Part shown: piece by piece, positions 1-12,305 of the stretch
Position numbering within the stretch: position 1 is the stretch's first letter
Layout: each line of letters starts with the position of its first letter
Source: Berghia stephanieae
Taxonomy: Eukaryota; Mollusca; Gastropoda; Nudibranchia; Aeolidiidae
Direction: 5' to 3'
Assembly (NCBI GenBank): GCA_034508935.3
Contig: CM067443.1
Span: 57,463,398-57,527,397, forward strand
Length of the DNA stretch: 64,000 nucleotides
Program-made: the position numbers and the translations under genes
The notes under the pieces: model-generated
Database searches by the model: none
What the model was told of the DNA's origin: nothing
Seen by the model: only the letters and a program-made list of their open reading frames with translations

Positions 1-75
1 ACACTTGTTCAGATATTTGAAGGACGAGTTTTTTGGCCAAATATTTAAATACGATTTTTCTAGAGTACGACTGGT
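1..75. repeat. TTAA fold-back element, partial copy at window edge
   Basis: This matches one arm of the fold-back family seen whole at 1,010-1,253 (arm text such as atttgaaggacgagtttt and ttggccaaat). Only one arm lies inside the window, and its outer end is diverged. Confidence 0.6.
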
Positions 76-697
76 TTATGTTAAATGCGTGTTTGTTTTT
101 TGTTTTTGTTTTTGAGCACGGCTGCATAAGAAAACAATTATTTTCAAGGTGGGGGGGGGGGGGGGGGGGGACTTTGGCATTATAATTATTGAATGACTCT
201 CAACTTACCAAAAAAAGCCTCAAAACTAAAACTGATAAAAGAACTCCCGGACTTAACGCTTTTCGTTGACATGTTGAAATAACAATATATGACAGTAAGG
301 GCTTTCTAACCAAATAGACAAGGTGTTTTTGTTATTGTACGACAGATTGTATAAGCCCCTGTAAACAATTTATTTACCAATGTTATGTGTTGCTGGGATT
401 ACACATTAATCTACTACTATGATAATTATAAGTTTATAAATAATGATGACAATATGTGTACTGTACAGTAAGCATTACCCAATGTGTTTTTAAGTCTAGA
501 TATTCTATTCAAATTCAAATTCTAAAATATGATTCTTTATTGTCACAAAAATGCTGCATGTTACTCAGAGTACATAGGAGTAATTACACAATATAAATAT
601 TAGATCATTATGATCTTTCTCGGATAGAACAATATAAAGAATAAAATCATTTGCATTCGATGAAAACAAGTAATCAAGTAAGACGAAGACAAAAAAT
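76..697. other. AT-rich DNA without recognisable gene
   Basis: There is no coding frame of note. A run of about 20 G lies at 151-170. The rest is AT-rich single-copy-looking sequence. Confidence 0.6.
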
Positions 698-860
698 ATA
701 GCATTTATAGAGCGCAATTCCATTTAACGTACACAAAGCGCTTTACAACAGAGTAAAGAGCCTTTTCCAAGGACTCAATATGCGTTGCTCAGAGCGGATT
801 CGAACCCAGGACCTTCCGATCCGAAGGCGAGTGTCATACTACAAGACTACATAGTCACAC
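698..860 (-). mobile_element. tRNA-derived SINE, internally shortened
   Basis: On the minus strand a tRNA-like head carries a good B box (gggttcgaatcc). The 3' part contains aaagcgctttg and a gcgctctataaatg-like end. The head and tail match the longer SINE at 25,604-25,912, but the middle section is absent, so this is a short variant or a deleted copy. The tRNA-like part is a pol III promoter relic and not a functional tRNA. Confidence 0.7.
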
Positions 861-1009
861 AGTATACAGTAACAGATGCAGCAAATGCACGCTGGTGTGT
901 TTTAGTTTCGATTTTCTTTTCCCTTTCTGTATATTATCATATAAAAGTCACAGTGGAAGTGAGTAAATATAATAATATATAATTGACATGCTAAATTATA
1001 TTCAACCCG

Positions 1010-1253
1010 TTAACTGCCGTACTCTGGAAAAATACTCGTATTTAAAAATTTGGCCAGAGAACTCGTCCTTGAAATATCGATCGATTTAGATTATCCTCAT
1101 GTTGGCAAAAACTCTCAATCCTGGGATTGCGCGAAGTCCCAGGTTTGAGAGTTTTTGCCAAGATGAGGGTAATTTAAATCGATTAATATCTGAAGGACAA
1201 GTTTTTTGGCCAAATTTTTTAATACGTTTTTTTTTCCATAATACGGCAGTTAA
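1010..1253. mobile_element. Fold-back MITE bounded by TTAA, complete copy
   Basis: This is a near-perfect palindrome of about 236 bp between two TTAA sites (1,010-1,013 and 1,250-1,253). Both ends read ctgccgta inward. The arms contain ggccagagaactcgtcctt and tcttggcaaaaactctcaaa, and the turn is near 1,128. No transposase is present. The TTAA borders recall piggyBac-type elements, but the ends do not start with CCC, so the superfamily is unproven. Confidence 0.8.
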
Positions 1254-1380
1254 CATAACAAAAAAGATTTCTCAATATAAAATATTGAATTGCAATAACC
1301 TGAGCTTGACAAATCATGTGTCAACCGTTGTAAATGATTGTTTCGTAACAATGGAGCAAAGTGTTTGCTATTTGTTCAAC

Positions 1381-1605
1381 CTGGGTGGGGTCATTGACCT
1401 CCCATGGTGGGCAGGAGGTCACGCTGTGGCTTCTATCCCCGTGAATCTGTTTTCCGAGTTGCTTTCTGTCTCTGTCTTGGAATGGGATTACTTAGTTTTG
1501 TCCTAGCCCTGGCCGGAGTCCTTGACTAGGAGGGAAACAGTCAAATGTATAGTTTTAATTTTTGGAGATGATATTTTTTCCCTTATAAATGATCTCTCTT
1601 AGTTT
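1381..1605 (+). mobile_element. 0.53-kb retroposon family, 5' part only, plus orientation
   Basis: It reads ctgggtggggtcattgacct at its start, then follows the sense strand of the family found at 49,184-63,815 (in reverse there). It includes the tcctagccctggccggagt block and the gatgatattttttccctt block. The 3' third and the (AAAC)n tail are missing. It is the only copy in the first 49 kb and the only one on the plus strand. Confidence 0.7.
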
Positions 1606-1880
1606 AAGAATTATGAAGAACAAGATTGTTACAAGGAAACATTCTTTATCACTATCACGATCATCGTCATCGTTATTGGCATTTCAGTTTCATACCAAGA
1701 ATAATCATTTCAACAGTTAATGTATTGATCAATCTTATTATTGGAAATATGGATTCAGACATTGTTATCAATTTACCATTATTGTTATTATCATAATCAT
1801 CAATGACAAATCAATGATTATCCAACAGTTCATTGACAAAATGCCTTTTTACTTTTTAGGTTTAAGGAAATTACTTCCTA
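1606..1880. other. AT-rich spacer
   Basis: AT-rich sequence with many short ATT and ATC runs leading into the microsatellite. No gene is seen. Confidence 0.5.
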
Positions 1881-2200
<320 letters not shown>

Positions 2201-3427
2201 ATCAATTTAAATGATTCCCAATGTGTTGGGTTTACGACATTTCAACAAGTCGGGGATCACTTTAATGGAGTGAGTAAAAGTTTTCTACGGTAACCAAAAT
2301 GTGAAAAGGTGTTTTGTCCATTTACGCAAAATAGTATAAATTTGTTGATAATTACAATGATTACCATCAACATTATCGTTTTCAATTCCTATCATCTTTA
2401 TCATCGGCTCCTTTTCCACCACTTTGTCATTGTTGTTAAGATCATTAGGGGGGTTTTTGGGTTGTTGTTTTCTTTTTCTTTTTGTTGTTTTTTTTTTTAA
2501 TGTAATAGTCAAATCGCTGAAGGAGATTTCAAAATATTTTAACGTGAGTGCAACTTGTTTGTTTTCCTGTTTTAGCCATTGCATTATGTAATATGTAAAT
2601 AAATCTCGTTTTCCATACAATTTGATACTCTAGTTTCGGTATGTTTTGGCGTGAGAGTTTAAGTGTTTTGTTTTGGTTTGGTTTGATTTGGTTTGTTTGC
2701 TTGTTAATTGTAGCCCACAATCTCAAAACGGCGTTAAGTCGGAATGAATAGAGCCCTGAAATATGAATTTAGAAATAAAAAGATGGGAAATAGAACCATA
2801 GATTTTTTTCACTAAAAAAATAATAATTTTTTTCTATAATAAAGAAGAGAAATTAACGTCATGTTGCATTTTTGAGGCAATCAACTCAATTCTGAGTATC
2901 TAGTTCATCCCGACTTAATACCGTTTGGCAACAAAGGGTCACATTTAACATCCCTAATTAGGGTGGGGTGTTCCAATTCGGACCACCACCCCCCCCCCCC
3001 CCCCCTCTCTCCCAAAAAAAAAAAAAAAAACAACAACAATCGCTTTACTCTACTCAATGACTTCTATTGACCGCACGCCGAGAGTATTTGTGAAATTAAC
3101 TGTTGCATTTGTTGCAAACACCATTCCTTTTAGATAAAATACTAGTCCATTATCACATTTTATTTGTGTGTTTGGCCTTGATTTATGGACCCTAGCCACT
3201 TGTCCCGATTCGGGGTTTCTAGTCCTTTTAGCCCAAGCCATGTCTCGGATTCTTCACTCTGTGTCAAGAAATTATTTGTGACGGAGGTTTTTAGTTTTGT
3301 TGTTGTTATTGTTTTCTGTTTGTTTTGTTTTGTTTTGTTCTCTTTTTGTTGTTGTTGTTGTTGTTGTTGATGATGATGTTGTTATTGAATGCTCTTTTTC
3401 TTTTGTTATGAATCTTGTCCCTCTTTT
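2201..3427. other. Low-complexity spacer with homopolymer runs
   Basis: T-rich runs near 2,470-2,500, a C run at about 2,990-3,005 followed by a run of about 17 A, and (GTT)n near 3,345-3,370. Short frames here have no recognisable protein features. Confidence 0.6.
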
Positions 3428-3721
3428 TGCCGTCGTAAGACAAATGGTCGCATATCGGTAATTGGGTAAAATTGAGTAATTGACACTGTCATATTCTTGA
3501 GCTTAACGCAACTTTTCTAAGTGGGTTTCAAGACTCAATAAATAAATGTTTTAGTACACACAAAAAAGATATAACGACTTGATAGACTTGAATATTCAGA
3601 CGCAAACGGTTTGTTTTTGTTTTGTTTTTGTTTTTTTTTTTTTTTTGTTTTTTGGCTCTCTTGTAAACTTTGTTGTTTTGTTGTTTTTTTCCTATATGGG
3701 ACTCTTTGTCTTACGACGGCA
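3428..3721. mobile_element. Candidate MITE with 17-bp inverted ends
   Basis: tgccgtcgtaagacaaa at 3,428-3,444 is repeated in perfect inverse at 3,705-3,721, giving a 294-bp unit. The inside is T-rich and non-coding. No clear target duplication was found, so this could be a chance or decayed pair. Confidence 0.45.
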
Positions 3722-4509
3722 GATTTGTGTAAGTGCTCAAAATAATGAGTGTGCGACGGGTGGAATTACCCTTAAGGTGGGGAATCGTTTGCCGCCTCTA
3801 AAGGCGTATTCCACATCCACAGACTTGCTGCTATCTCTTTTACCCCTTCTGCCATTTGTACTTTCCGTGTCGCTTTTATCCTTATTCTGGAATTAGACCA
3901 AATGGTTTTACTTGTAATTTATACAGAGTCGTTGCTCAGAAGAAAACGACAAGATAGATTCATCTTCTTTGTAAGAAATGATAATTTCATCTCTCCATTT
4001 ATATATTCATTATATTATCATTGTTAGGTGTTGAATATGATGCTTGTTTTGTTACCATTTGATCGCATTCCTCTTGTCGGAGATCCTGTTTCAGTGTCAG
4101 TGTGGGCACTCTATGTGGTTTCAGAATAGATTCAAGGATATATTGCATTTGGCTATAACAAAAAGAATACTTCTGATTTCTGGAACTCATCCAATTTGTC
4201 TCGCTTTTTACTTCGATGCTAGATAGCTATATCTTATGACAAAGCTATTATCTCCCTTTCTACTGGTGTTAAATTTCCAAAAAAGAATGTTGTGCAAGTG
4301 CCGCCAAACCCTAAAAACAAACAAATAAACAATCATCTGATTACATTACATCGGCAGGAGGATGTGGAGACCTCGTGCTTTTTCATTATTTCATTGAGCA
4401 AAATTGAAGAAATGGGACCAGCCTGTGGTTCAAAACAAAAATCTGGAAACGTGTAATTCATACAATCCTACACAAAACTTTAAAAAACGATAGAAGAAAA
4501 AATATAAAC
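3722..4509. other. No gene seen
   Basis: Moderately AT-rich sequence. The short open frames overlap one another on both strands and show no domain. Confidence 0.5.
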
Positions 4510-5070
4510 CCTGAACGAATGGGGGTCGAAGCTCATAATTGGATTCAAAAGTCTGATGTCACGTCACCCAGCAACGGCGGCCATCGTGGTTCTAAACAAG
4601 AAAAAATCGGTACTTTTTATTCTTCATGCTGGCTAGAACTTTTCATATGTCTTGTGATCAGAATGTGCAAAAGTCAAAACATGATCAGATTTTTAATGGG
4701 TATTTTTTTCTCCTCTGGATACGCTTTTATACTCGTCGGAGAAATATTTCATAAGGACGTCCGCCATTGTTCCGATAGTTTAGAGCCAGTTACTAAGTGA
4801 CCATGCGTCATTACGAGGGAAGTGACGTTACGACTATTGAAGCGTATTACCGGTAGGACGCGTTACTATTATTATACCGCAATAATTACCTATGGCTCGA
4901 TAGTCAGCTTACGACGTCGCGTCTCTGGTCTTGTCACAAAAGTCAAGCAATTTAAAGCGTGTTCAATAGCCGGATGCGAGACAGTGATCGGGGGGAAATT
5001 CTGGTCTTCTGGTAAGGCACTTAACAAACATTACTCTACTCGGCTAAGGTGTGTATGAGCGCCTGGCTAT
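4510..5070. promoter_or_regulatory. CpG-richer block of unknown role
   Basis: Compared with its AT-rich surroundings this stretch has many CG dinucleotides (for example tcacgtcacccagcaacggc near 4,560, several more at 4,855-5,045) and several ACGT cores. Two short frames cross it without a known domain. It could be a promoter or first-exon region, or part of an old DNA transposon. Base composition is the only evidence. Confidence 0.25.
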
Positions 5071-5171
5071 AAGCAGTGTTGGATATTGTAAGAGAGAAAA
5101 AAGGCCCGATTAGGCGACTAGATCTGTAGGAAATGGAAATATGGTTCCATATGGCCTGCGGAGGCGGGAGG

Positions 5172-5173
<2 letters not shown>

Positions 5174-5229
<56 letters not shown>
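5174..5229. repeat. (GA)n microsatellite
   Basis: Uninterrupted GA dinucleotides over about 55 bases. Confidence 0.95.
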
Positions 5230-5232
<3 letters not shown>

Positions 5233-5277
5233 AATGAAAACATTGTGAAAGCATTGGGTATGGGTAATCGACGGAAA

Positions 5278-5284
<7 letters not shown>

Positions 5285-5328
<44 letters not shown>

Positions 5329-5335
5329 ATATATT

Positions 5336-5373
<38 letters not shown>
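5285..5373. repeat. (TA)n microsatellite
   Basis: TA dinucleotides with two short interruptions, touching the left arm of the inverted repeat that follows. Confidence 0.9.
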
Positions 5374-5377
<4 letters not shown>

Positions 5378-5379
5378 AT

Positions 5380-5676
5380 ATAAATTGTATCACTCACATA
5401 TATGTGGCCAAGACATACGTTTCTGTGGCTTTCGTCCACATCTTCAGTTGGCCTGAGATGGAAGGTGTTCCACTTCGAAAAAAAAAACCGAGGAAAATGA
5501 TGACCCAACAACAAAAGAAAATTTCGGATTTAAAACAGCAAACTATCCACCTCCCCACAAAGACCTAAATGCTTTCGAATTCGACTAATTCGACCTAAAA
5601 GTGCCAACTGAAGACGTGGACAAAAGCCACAGAAACGTATGTCTTGACCACATATAAGTAAGTGATACAATTTATA
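5380..5676. mobile_element. Inverted-repeat element with about 73-bp arms
   Basis: Left arm 5,380-5,452 and right arm 5,602-5,676 are inverse copies (shared core agacatacgtttctgtggct), separated by 150 bp of unique sequence. Long TA tracts flank both ends, as is common for MITEs that sit in or seed AT microsatellites. No protein frame is present. Confidence 0.65.
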
Positions 5677-5736
5677 TTTATATTAGCTCTAACAATCATT
5701 ATCGAGCACTTTCGTACCTTCGAGTACCCACCAACA

Positions 5737-5740
<4 letters not shown>

Positions 5741-5799
<59 letters not shown>

Positions 5800-5818
5800 T
5801 TATATATATATACATATA

Positions 5819-5850
<32 letters not shown>

Positions 5851-5851
5851 T
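5741..5851. repeat. (TA)n microsatellite
   Basis: TA dinucleotides broken by a few ct, ca and tt variants. Confidence 0.9.
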
Positions 5852-5884
5852 CAAGTATACATTTAATCAACTTCTAAAATATTG

Positions 5885-6510
<626 letters not shown>

Positions 6511-7727
6511 AATGTAAGAAACACAAGGAAGTCTAAAGGAGGAGGGAAACATTCAATCATGATGAGAACATTAACAGCATATTTTAAATCGGCGAAGCGA
6601 ACTTGTTGATGTTCATGATACTTCTCTGTTGCTGCTCCCTTGTTGAAAGCAATACTGTGCCAAGTTAGATAATAATCGAATCATGTCTATCAAGGGTTAG
6701 TATCGTCAGGCCAAAACACTGGGTTTGGTAACAATGTGATTTTATTAGTGTCAGTTGACAAGGACCATGCACTAAATTTTGTTACATAAGAGCGCTTAAA
6801 AATTGAAAAGCACGCAAGATTCTGACATACGAATACATAAAGGTTGATATTTGAAAGTTTAATAAAATTCGGATTATGTTTCAATTTTATAGATCAGCAG
6901 TTTTGTTTTGTTTGTTTTGTCGGGGTTTTTGTGTATGCGTCTTATGTTTATAATTGATTTATAGATATCGTGTGTACGTGTCTGCTTTGAGGTTGTGAGG
7001 ACAGAAGGAATTTTTATGAAATCCAAGCTATTGGTTAATTTGACATTTTCAGTTTGGTATGTCAGTAAAAACTGGACTGCAGTTAAACAACAAAAGTTGT
7101 TTTTTTTTTCTCATTTAGGCCTGAACCCTTGTAATTTAAGAATCGATGAATTTCTAGGCTAATACTCCTGAGTTTTTATAAAATCTCAAATCAAATCTGA
7201 GACATCTCATAAACCAAAAGATAATTTTATTTTCAGTGTAGCGAGGAATAAAATGGCAATGTACAATGAGAAACAACGCAAAAATGAACTTTCCGGAATA
7301 AAACGTTTCATCATCAATCAAGCAGTAAAGGCAGACATAATAGAAGCACATCTGCAGGTCAGTGTTCGTTAGTCTTCTTATTATGGCATGGATGCATGCT
7401 AAAATGAAATAAAGGGAATGAAACCTGCTAGCACAAAAAATAACATACGGCCTTTTAAAACTATAGTGACGGTTCAGCTGTGTGTGTTGTTTGAATCCTC
7501 AACCTTTCGGTCCAAGAGCGAGGGAACTATCAGTACGTAATTGACTTGTATATGTTGATTAAACAAACGAGTCCATTGATCACAGGTCAAATAATATACT
7601 TCTACCCAGTAGGAAAGAGATAAGTCCCCCAAGGAGCGAGGGGGAGGTTTCGTCCCTTGACCACGGTCTTATCATTTCGACAATTTACCAGTTTACTGCG
7701 TACTCGGTAAAGGCACTATATAAACAT
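6511..7727. other. Spacer with a faint SINE head
   Basis: Mostly featureless AT-rich sequence. Near 7,470-7,540 the minus strand reads ctcgctcttggaccgaaagg followed by a weak B-box-like gaggattcaaac, and aggcactatataaac follows at 7,710. Both recall the tRNA-SINE family but are too decayed to bound. Confidence 0.35.
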
Positions 7728-7837
7728 TTGACCAGAAAACATGTCCTTCAAATATCGATCGATGCAAATGACCCTCATCTTGGCAAAAACTCTCAAACCT
7801 GGGACATCGCGAAGTCTTTCCAGAGTACGGCAGTTAA
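7728..7837. mobile_element. Fold-back TTAA MITE, short variant
   Basis: One arm of the family (from accagaaaacatgtccttca to aactctcaaacctgggacat) is joined directly to the far end tttccagagtacggcag and closes with TTAA at 7,834-7,837. The same short layout recurs at 46,882-47,028, so it may be a real subfamily and not a random deletion. Confidence 0.65.
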
Positions 7838-8845
7838 CTGGTTAATGCCATGAAATGTCGCACCAGCACAAAGAAGGACGTCATTTTACATACAAGCTAA
7901 AATGGTTGTCCATCCAATCGTTGCAGAGATTTCCTTAATCCTCTAAGTACATAAAGATGGGATTTCCGTATTCTAAAGGAGAAGTATTTAAAAAGAAATA
8001 ATACTGTTAATTGATTTATAGTCTGCTGTGATTTTGTTCCCTGGTGCGTTATGTCCAAAGATAAGAGAAGATCGAGCAAAAGTTTGTATCGAACTTTATG
8101 AAGAATGTGTGGCAGAGAAAAGTGTTGGAAAAAAGAAAGAAAAGGCAAAAAATGTCCTTGGCCATTTTTATCTTTACATGTCAGCGTGTTTCATAAATTG
8201 GAATGCGCTTCCATGAGCACATATGTATGGATTTTAACGATGTCTAAAAGTATGTGCTCATTGCACTGAAATCCTATAGAGAAGTCGGAAGGATAGACAA
8301 CTTTTTAAGGTTAGTGGATAGTTCTTATAGCAACATGGTGTTCTATTTCGCCGTTTGGTTAAGGGTGCCTTAATGAGATTCTTAAAATTTCACTTATGTT
8401 CATTTTCTATATTTAGAAGGCTTTATATTATACAATTGTGATGGATATCGGGAATTACATAGACCCGAAGGCCGAAAGACAATGTCTACGAGGTCTTTCC
8501 TGGAGGTCAATAGGCATATTATGTTAACGACTTCGATATTATAACACCATATTCTCATATCTTTGAAATTTAAAAATACGAAATGGTAAACGAAAATGGA
8601 ATATAAAACCATAAATCATATTTTGTGCACTACATCATCATAGATCAGATATCACTTTACACCTGACCCATATTTTAACAGGAACAAAAATGAAAGAGGT
8701 GTTCTAATAATATCTTTTATCTCATAGTGACGTTAGAGAACTCTTGAAATACTGGTAATTTTTGCCACAGAGAATTAATTCAACTTTTATAATATCTAGA
8801 TCTAGATACCAATTTGAACGTCATTTTGTTAGTTTTTGGTCTACA
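7838..8845. other. No gene seen
   Basis: AT-rich sequence with only short overlapping frames of no recognisable family. Confidence 0.5.
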
Positions 8846-8849
8846 AAAA

Positions 8850-9160
8850 TAAAGACAGTGGATCTATTAAAGAAAGCTGACTGTACTAACATTGAAAGCC
8901 ACATAAAAAGAAGATAATGTTGGCTGGGTCATGTGGCCAGAATGGAAAAATGGTCGCTTCTCAAGACAGCCCTGTACTGGACAGCAGATGGGAAGAGAAA
9001 GCAAGGGGAACCCAAAGAAACCTGGCGAAGGACCATGGAAAAATAAATAAAGGAAACAGGCCGGTCCTGGACTACAGCCACCGCAAACGCAGCCGACCGA
9101 AAAAAAAATGGAGATGTCTGGTGGAAGCCCTATGTGCCTCAAGACCCGAAAGGGATTAAG
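8850..9160 (+). pseudogene. LINE reverse-transcriptase C-terminal tail, fragment
   Basis: The translated text contains WLGHVARMEKWSLLKTALYW, then GKRKQGEPKETWRRTMEK and, after one stop, KKWRCLVEALCASRPERD. This is the usual C-terminal tail of RTE-like LINE polyproteins (a W-L-G-H-V box, a K-R-x-G-x-P-x-x-T-W-R-R-T box and a final W-R-x-L-V-x-A-L-C box). The catalytic domain is absent, so it is a strongly 5'-truncated, dead insertion. The stop codon after the preceding SHIKRR segment and further lesions break the frame. Confidence 0.7.
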
Positions 9161-9740
9161 TAAGTTTGTACGTTTTCTAGAGAGGAAAATAAATAGCATT
9201 TGACTAATCGCGTATCTCCAGCATCATTTCAAAGCCGGAAAAAAAAGCATTTACAGTTTCTGTTACAGAGGTCCGTTCTTCTCAAGGGGGGAGTGAGAAT
9301 TATTGGCGCAAAGTTGAAGGAGAGCGGTGCAAAGGTCCGTTTTGAGGACGACTTGTGGGGATGACCATTCATTAAAGGTAGTGGCGCAGCAGTTCCTTGC
9401 TAGTTCCTTGCGTGGAAATGAAAGTTCACAGACAGAACCCAGTTTCTTCACAAACGCGGTGCAAATCTCCGCTTATCGCATTAGTTTAGTCAAAAGCTCG
9501 TTTGTCTTACCCAGGGACTGGTGTAGAACTTATTTCCCGCTAAATCATAATGGTTATGATACCCGTTTTTTTTTTTTGGGGGGGGTTGGTTTTTGTTTTT
9601 GGTTTTTGTTTTTCACAGGACTGGTGCAAACGTCCTCTGTTTGGAGGACCTGATGCAGATGCCCACTTCTTTCATTGTACTGGTGCAACTGTCCGTAATG
9701 TGTGCACGGGACCGATGAAGAGCCCCATTTGTTGAAGTAT
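9161..9740. other. Unassigned stretch with repeated short motif
   Basis: The phrase ggtgcaaaggtccgt and near copies (ggtgcaaatctccgc, ggtgcaaacgtcctc, ggtgcaactgtccgt) occur about four times between 9,328 and 9,700 at uneven spacing. No gene is recognised. A run of T followed by G lies near 9,566. Confidence 0.35.
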
Positions 9741-10722
9741 GTAGAGTCCCATTTGTCGAAGGAACTAGTACATACTCATCATTATGCTACCTACCAGTAA
9801 ACATGGATATTGTTGAACCATTTTGGCCGATGCAACAGAGTGAGCACTGTCCACTTTCCATAGATCTCTAGCAGATGAATTTTTAAAATTCTACTTCGAG
9901 AATTCTTAGTTTCCATTTAATACAAACATACAGCCGTTAAATAGTAAAGTGATTGAACCGTTTTGATTAAGAAAGGAAGACCTATCGATGCTTTGTTTAT
10001 GTTTATGCATTATTAAATGGTAAGCATTTGTCATATAAAACGCTGCATCGTTGATCTGTCGGTAGGATTGAAGGTATTAGAAAATAACTGAAACTCACGA
10101 CAAACTTCAGGATTGTGTTACTTTATTTAAACTATCAAACAACATCATTACAAAACCATTTTGCAAACAAGAAATACTAGATACAGTCTGAGTGATCAAG
10201 ATGGGATTATAAATTTATAATTTCTTTTAATACAAATCACACAGACATAGTATTCAAGCCATTTTAACCCTTTTATATCAACTTGTCTTGTGAGTTATTT
10301 TTTTACTATTATGATTCTTTGTCTATCCTTATCGCGGCACCATTTACTTCGTAAATCTATTGTCTCAAATGTTTTTAGAAATTATTTATGTAGTTCCCTC
10401 CGTGCATAATGTCACATATTAACAACGGAGAATTAAGGCTACCACCCCGGTGTCTTCTTCATCTACAACTGATTACTATAGTTACATCTAACCCAATTCA
10501 CAATCACCAAACGACCATTAGTACTCTGATCAATTTAAAAACTCCCCATTGACAACACACTTAAATATATGTCTCAACAAACCAAACAGATATATTATCC
10601 TCTCCAAACAGGCTTTTCAAAAACATTCATTATGTCAAGAAAAATAATATTACAAAGACATCTCTTTTTGCTCTCTCTCACTATCAATCTATATATCTAT
10701 CTATCTATCAGCTACACATACA

Positions 10723-10785
<63 letters not shown>

Positions 10786-11479
10786 ACTTTTCTCGTTTCG
10801 TCTATAATTTACTCTAGGTTTTTTTGGTCGTATACCTGATTATCATGTTGGTCATCCACTGTAATTGTAGAAATTGCGTTGGGTGAAGAAGTACAAACGC
10901 CATCATTCTTTGCTCTTTTCTTTGTCCTCATAATTATTCATGATGAATGTCGTTCTTTGTCTGGCTGGTTAATGAGCCGATTCAGTCTTTGAAACCATGA
11001 TTACTATATCCCGATGAATTCTTATTAATACTTTTTTAATATTTTATAATCATATTTTTTATTAACTGCTTTGCCATTCTGATTAGAGGGTTCTGATGAA
11101 AAACAACTAATGGTTTCTTACGCTGTGAGAGATAAAGTGCTTTCCATTCTATTCAAATTTCTACTAAGACCCTCAGATTTTCTGCAAAACATTTTTGCAA
11201 TCACTGCAATGTGCAAATGATTCTGCTTCAATATTCTGTGCTTACAACAATGAATATTGATGTCATTCAAACATGATGTTTAGTCGATATCAAACTAAAA
11301 TCACCACCTCACAAGGATTTTTCTCCTAGTAATGGCTACATAACTTTGGTGTGTAAGATTGAAAATCCTTAATCTTTCTTCAGAATTACTTTTTTTAAAC
11401 CGTAAAAAGTGTGCATGAAAAGGTACCAGATATGGCAGAAAGAAAAAATACAAGAAAAATACCACCCCAAATATCAGCC
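9741..11479. other. AT-rich spacer with (CT)n tract
   Basis: No gene seen. A (CT)n microsatellite occupies about 10,724-10,782. Confidence 0.6.
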
Positions 11480-11625
11480 TGGCTCGAATGGGAATCGAAC
11501 TTGAGAAGTCTTGATTACCGGTCAGACGTGCTACCATTACACCACAGAGGTAAAATGTAATGGGGGTGTATTGGTAGCACGTCTGACCGGTAACCAGGAG
11601 GTCTGAGATCGAGGCAGACTAATTT
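11480..11625. mobile_element. Two head-to-head tRNA-like SINE heads
   Basis: On the minus strand at about 11,480-11,550 a tRNA-like sequence reads ggtgtaatggtagcacgtct with a good B box (agttcgattccc). On the plus strand at 11,558-11,625 a near-identical head follows (tattggtagcacgtctgacc) with a poorer B box. Neither folds into an obvious canonical tRNA by eye, and both lack a clear anticodon stem. They form an inverted pair about 10 bp apart. Confidence 0.5.
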
Positions 11626-11819
11626 TTAATTTCTTTCTGCTTTGTCCTACACTATTTCATGCACAGTTTTTCAGATCTTTAACTTACACCAATGCCAGCT
11701 CTCTAATTTGTTACTTTAAAATTACTAAGCTGTCCTAAGACGTAAGAAAGATGAAAACATCTGTCGACAGCCGCTCTAAATTAGCTGACACACGTAAGGC
11801 TGAAAAGAAAAACAAAAAT

Positions 11820-12305
11820 AAAGTTATACAAGAGCCTTATTTACAACTGTGGAATATGGGCACAACCGTAAAGTGAAGAAGATAAACTAGATGCTTCCAT
11901 CGGAAACAGCTCAGGAGAATTTTAAACATCCACTACCCAACCAAAATAAGTAAAAAGTCGATGTACATATAATTTCAAGAATCACATAGAATCAAATTTA
12001 GGAAACAGATGGAGATTACTGGACACAATTTAAGGAGAGACATAAATATTTCAAAAATAAGGCAATGGCGTTATTCTTTACACCAAGCGGACATAACAAA
12101 CACAAAGGTAGACCCTCAACAAGCATATCCACTACGATAAATAAAGACCTCAAGCGCCTCGATGACACACAAGAAACTGAGATGCGAAACGGATTTAGAA
12201 TACATGAGATCCATTGCAGCAGACCGTCATCAGTGGAAAGAACTGACTCAACAGATCAGAGACGCTACAAAGGGTCTCAGTCTGAAGATTAGGAGGCGAT
12301 AGGCA
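11820..12305 (+). pseudogene. LINE reverse-transcriptase C-terminal fragment
   Basis: Across shifting frames the plus strand gives EEDKLDASHRKQLRRILNI, HYPTKISKKSMY, TGHNLRRDINISKIRQW and LEYMRSIAADRHQWKELT. These match in order the C-terminal region of RTE-like LINE proteins (D-K-L-D-x-F-x-R-K-x-L-R-R-I, then P-T-K-I-S, a G-H-x-L-R-R box and a final D-R-x-x-W box). Stops and frame changes show it is dead. The catalytic part is missing. Confidence 0.7.

Noticed and set aside
1099-1506. 135-codon open frame
   Set aside because: It runs through the fold-back element and then the retroposon fragment; no domain.
11480-11625. Pair of functional tRNA genes
   Set aside because: No canonical anticodon stem; the similarity to each other and the inverted layout fit SINE heads.
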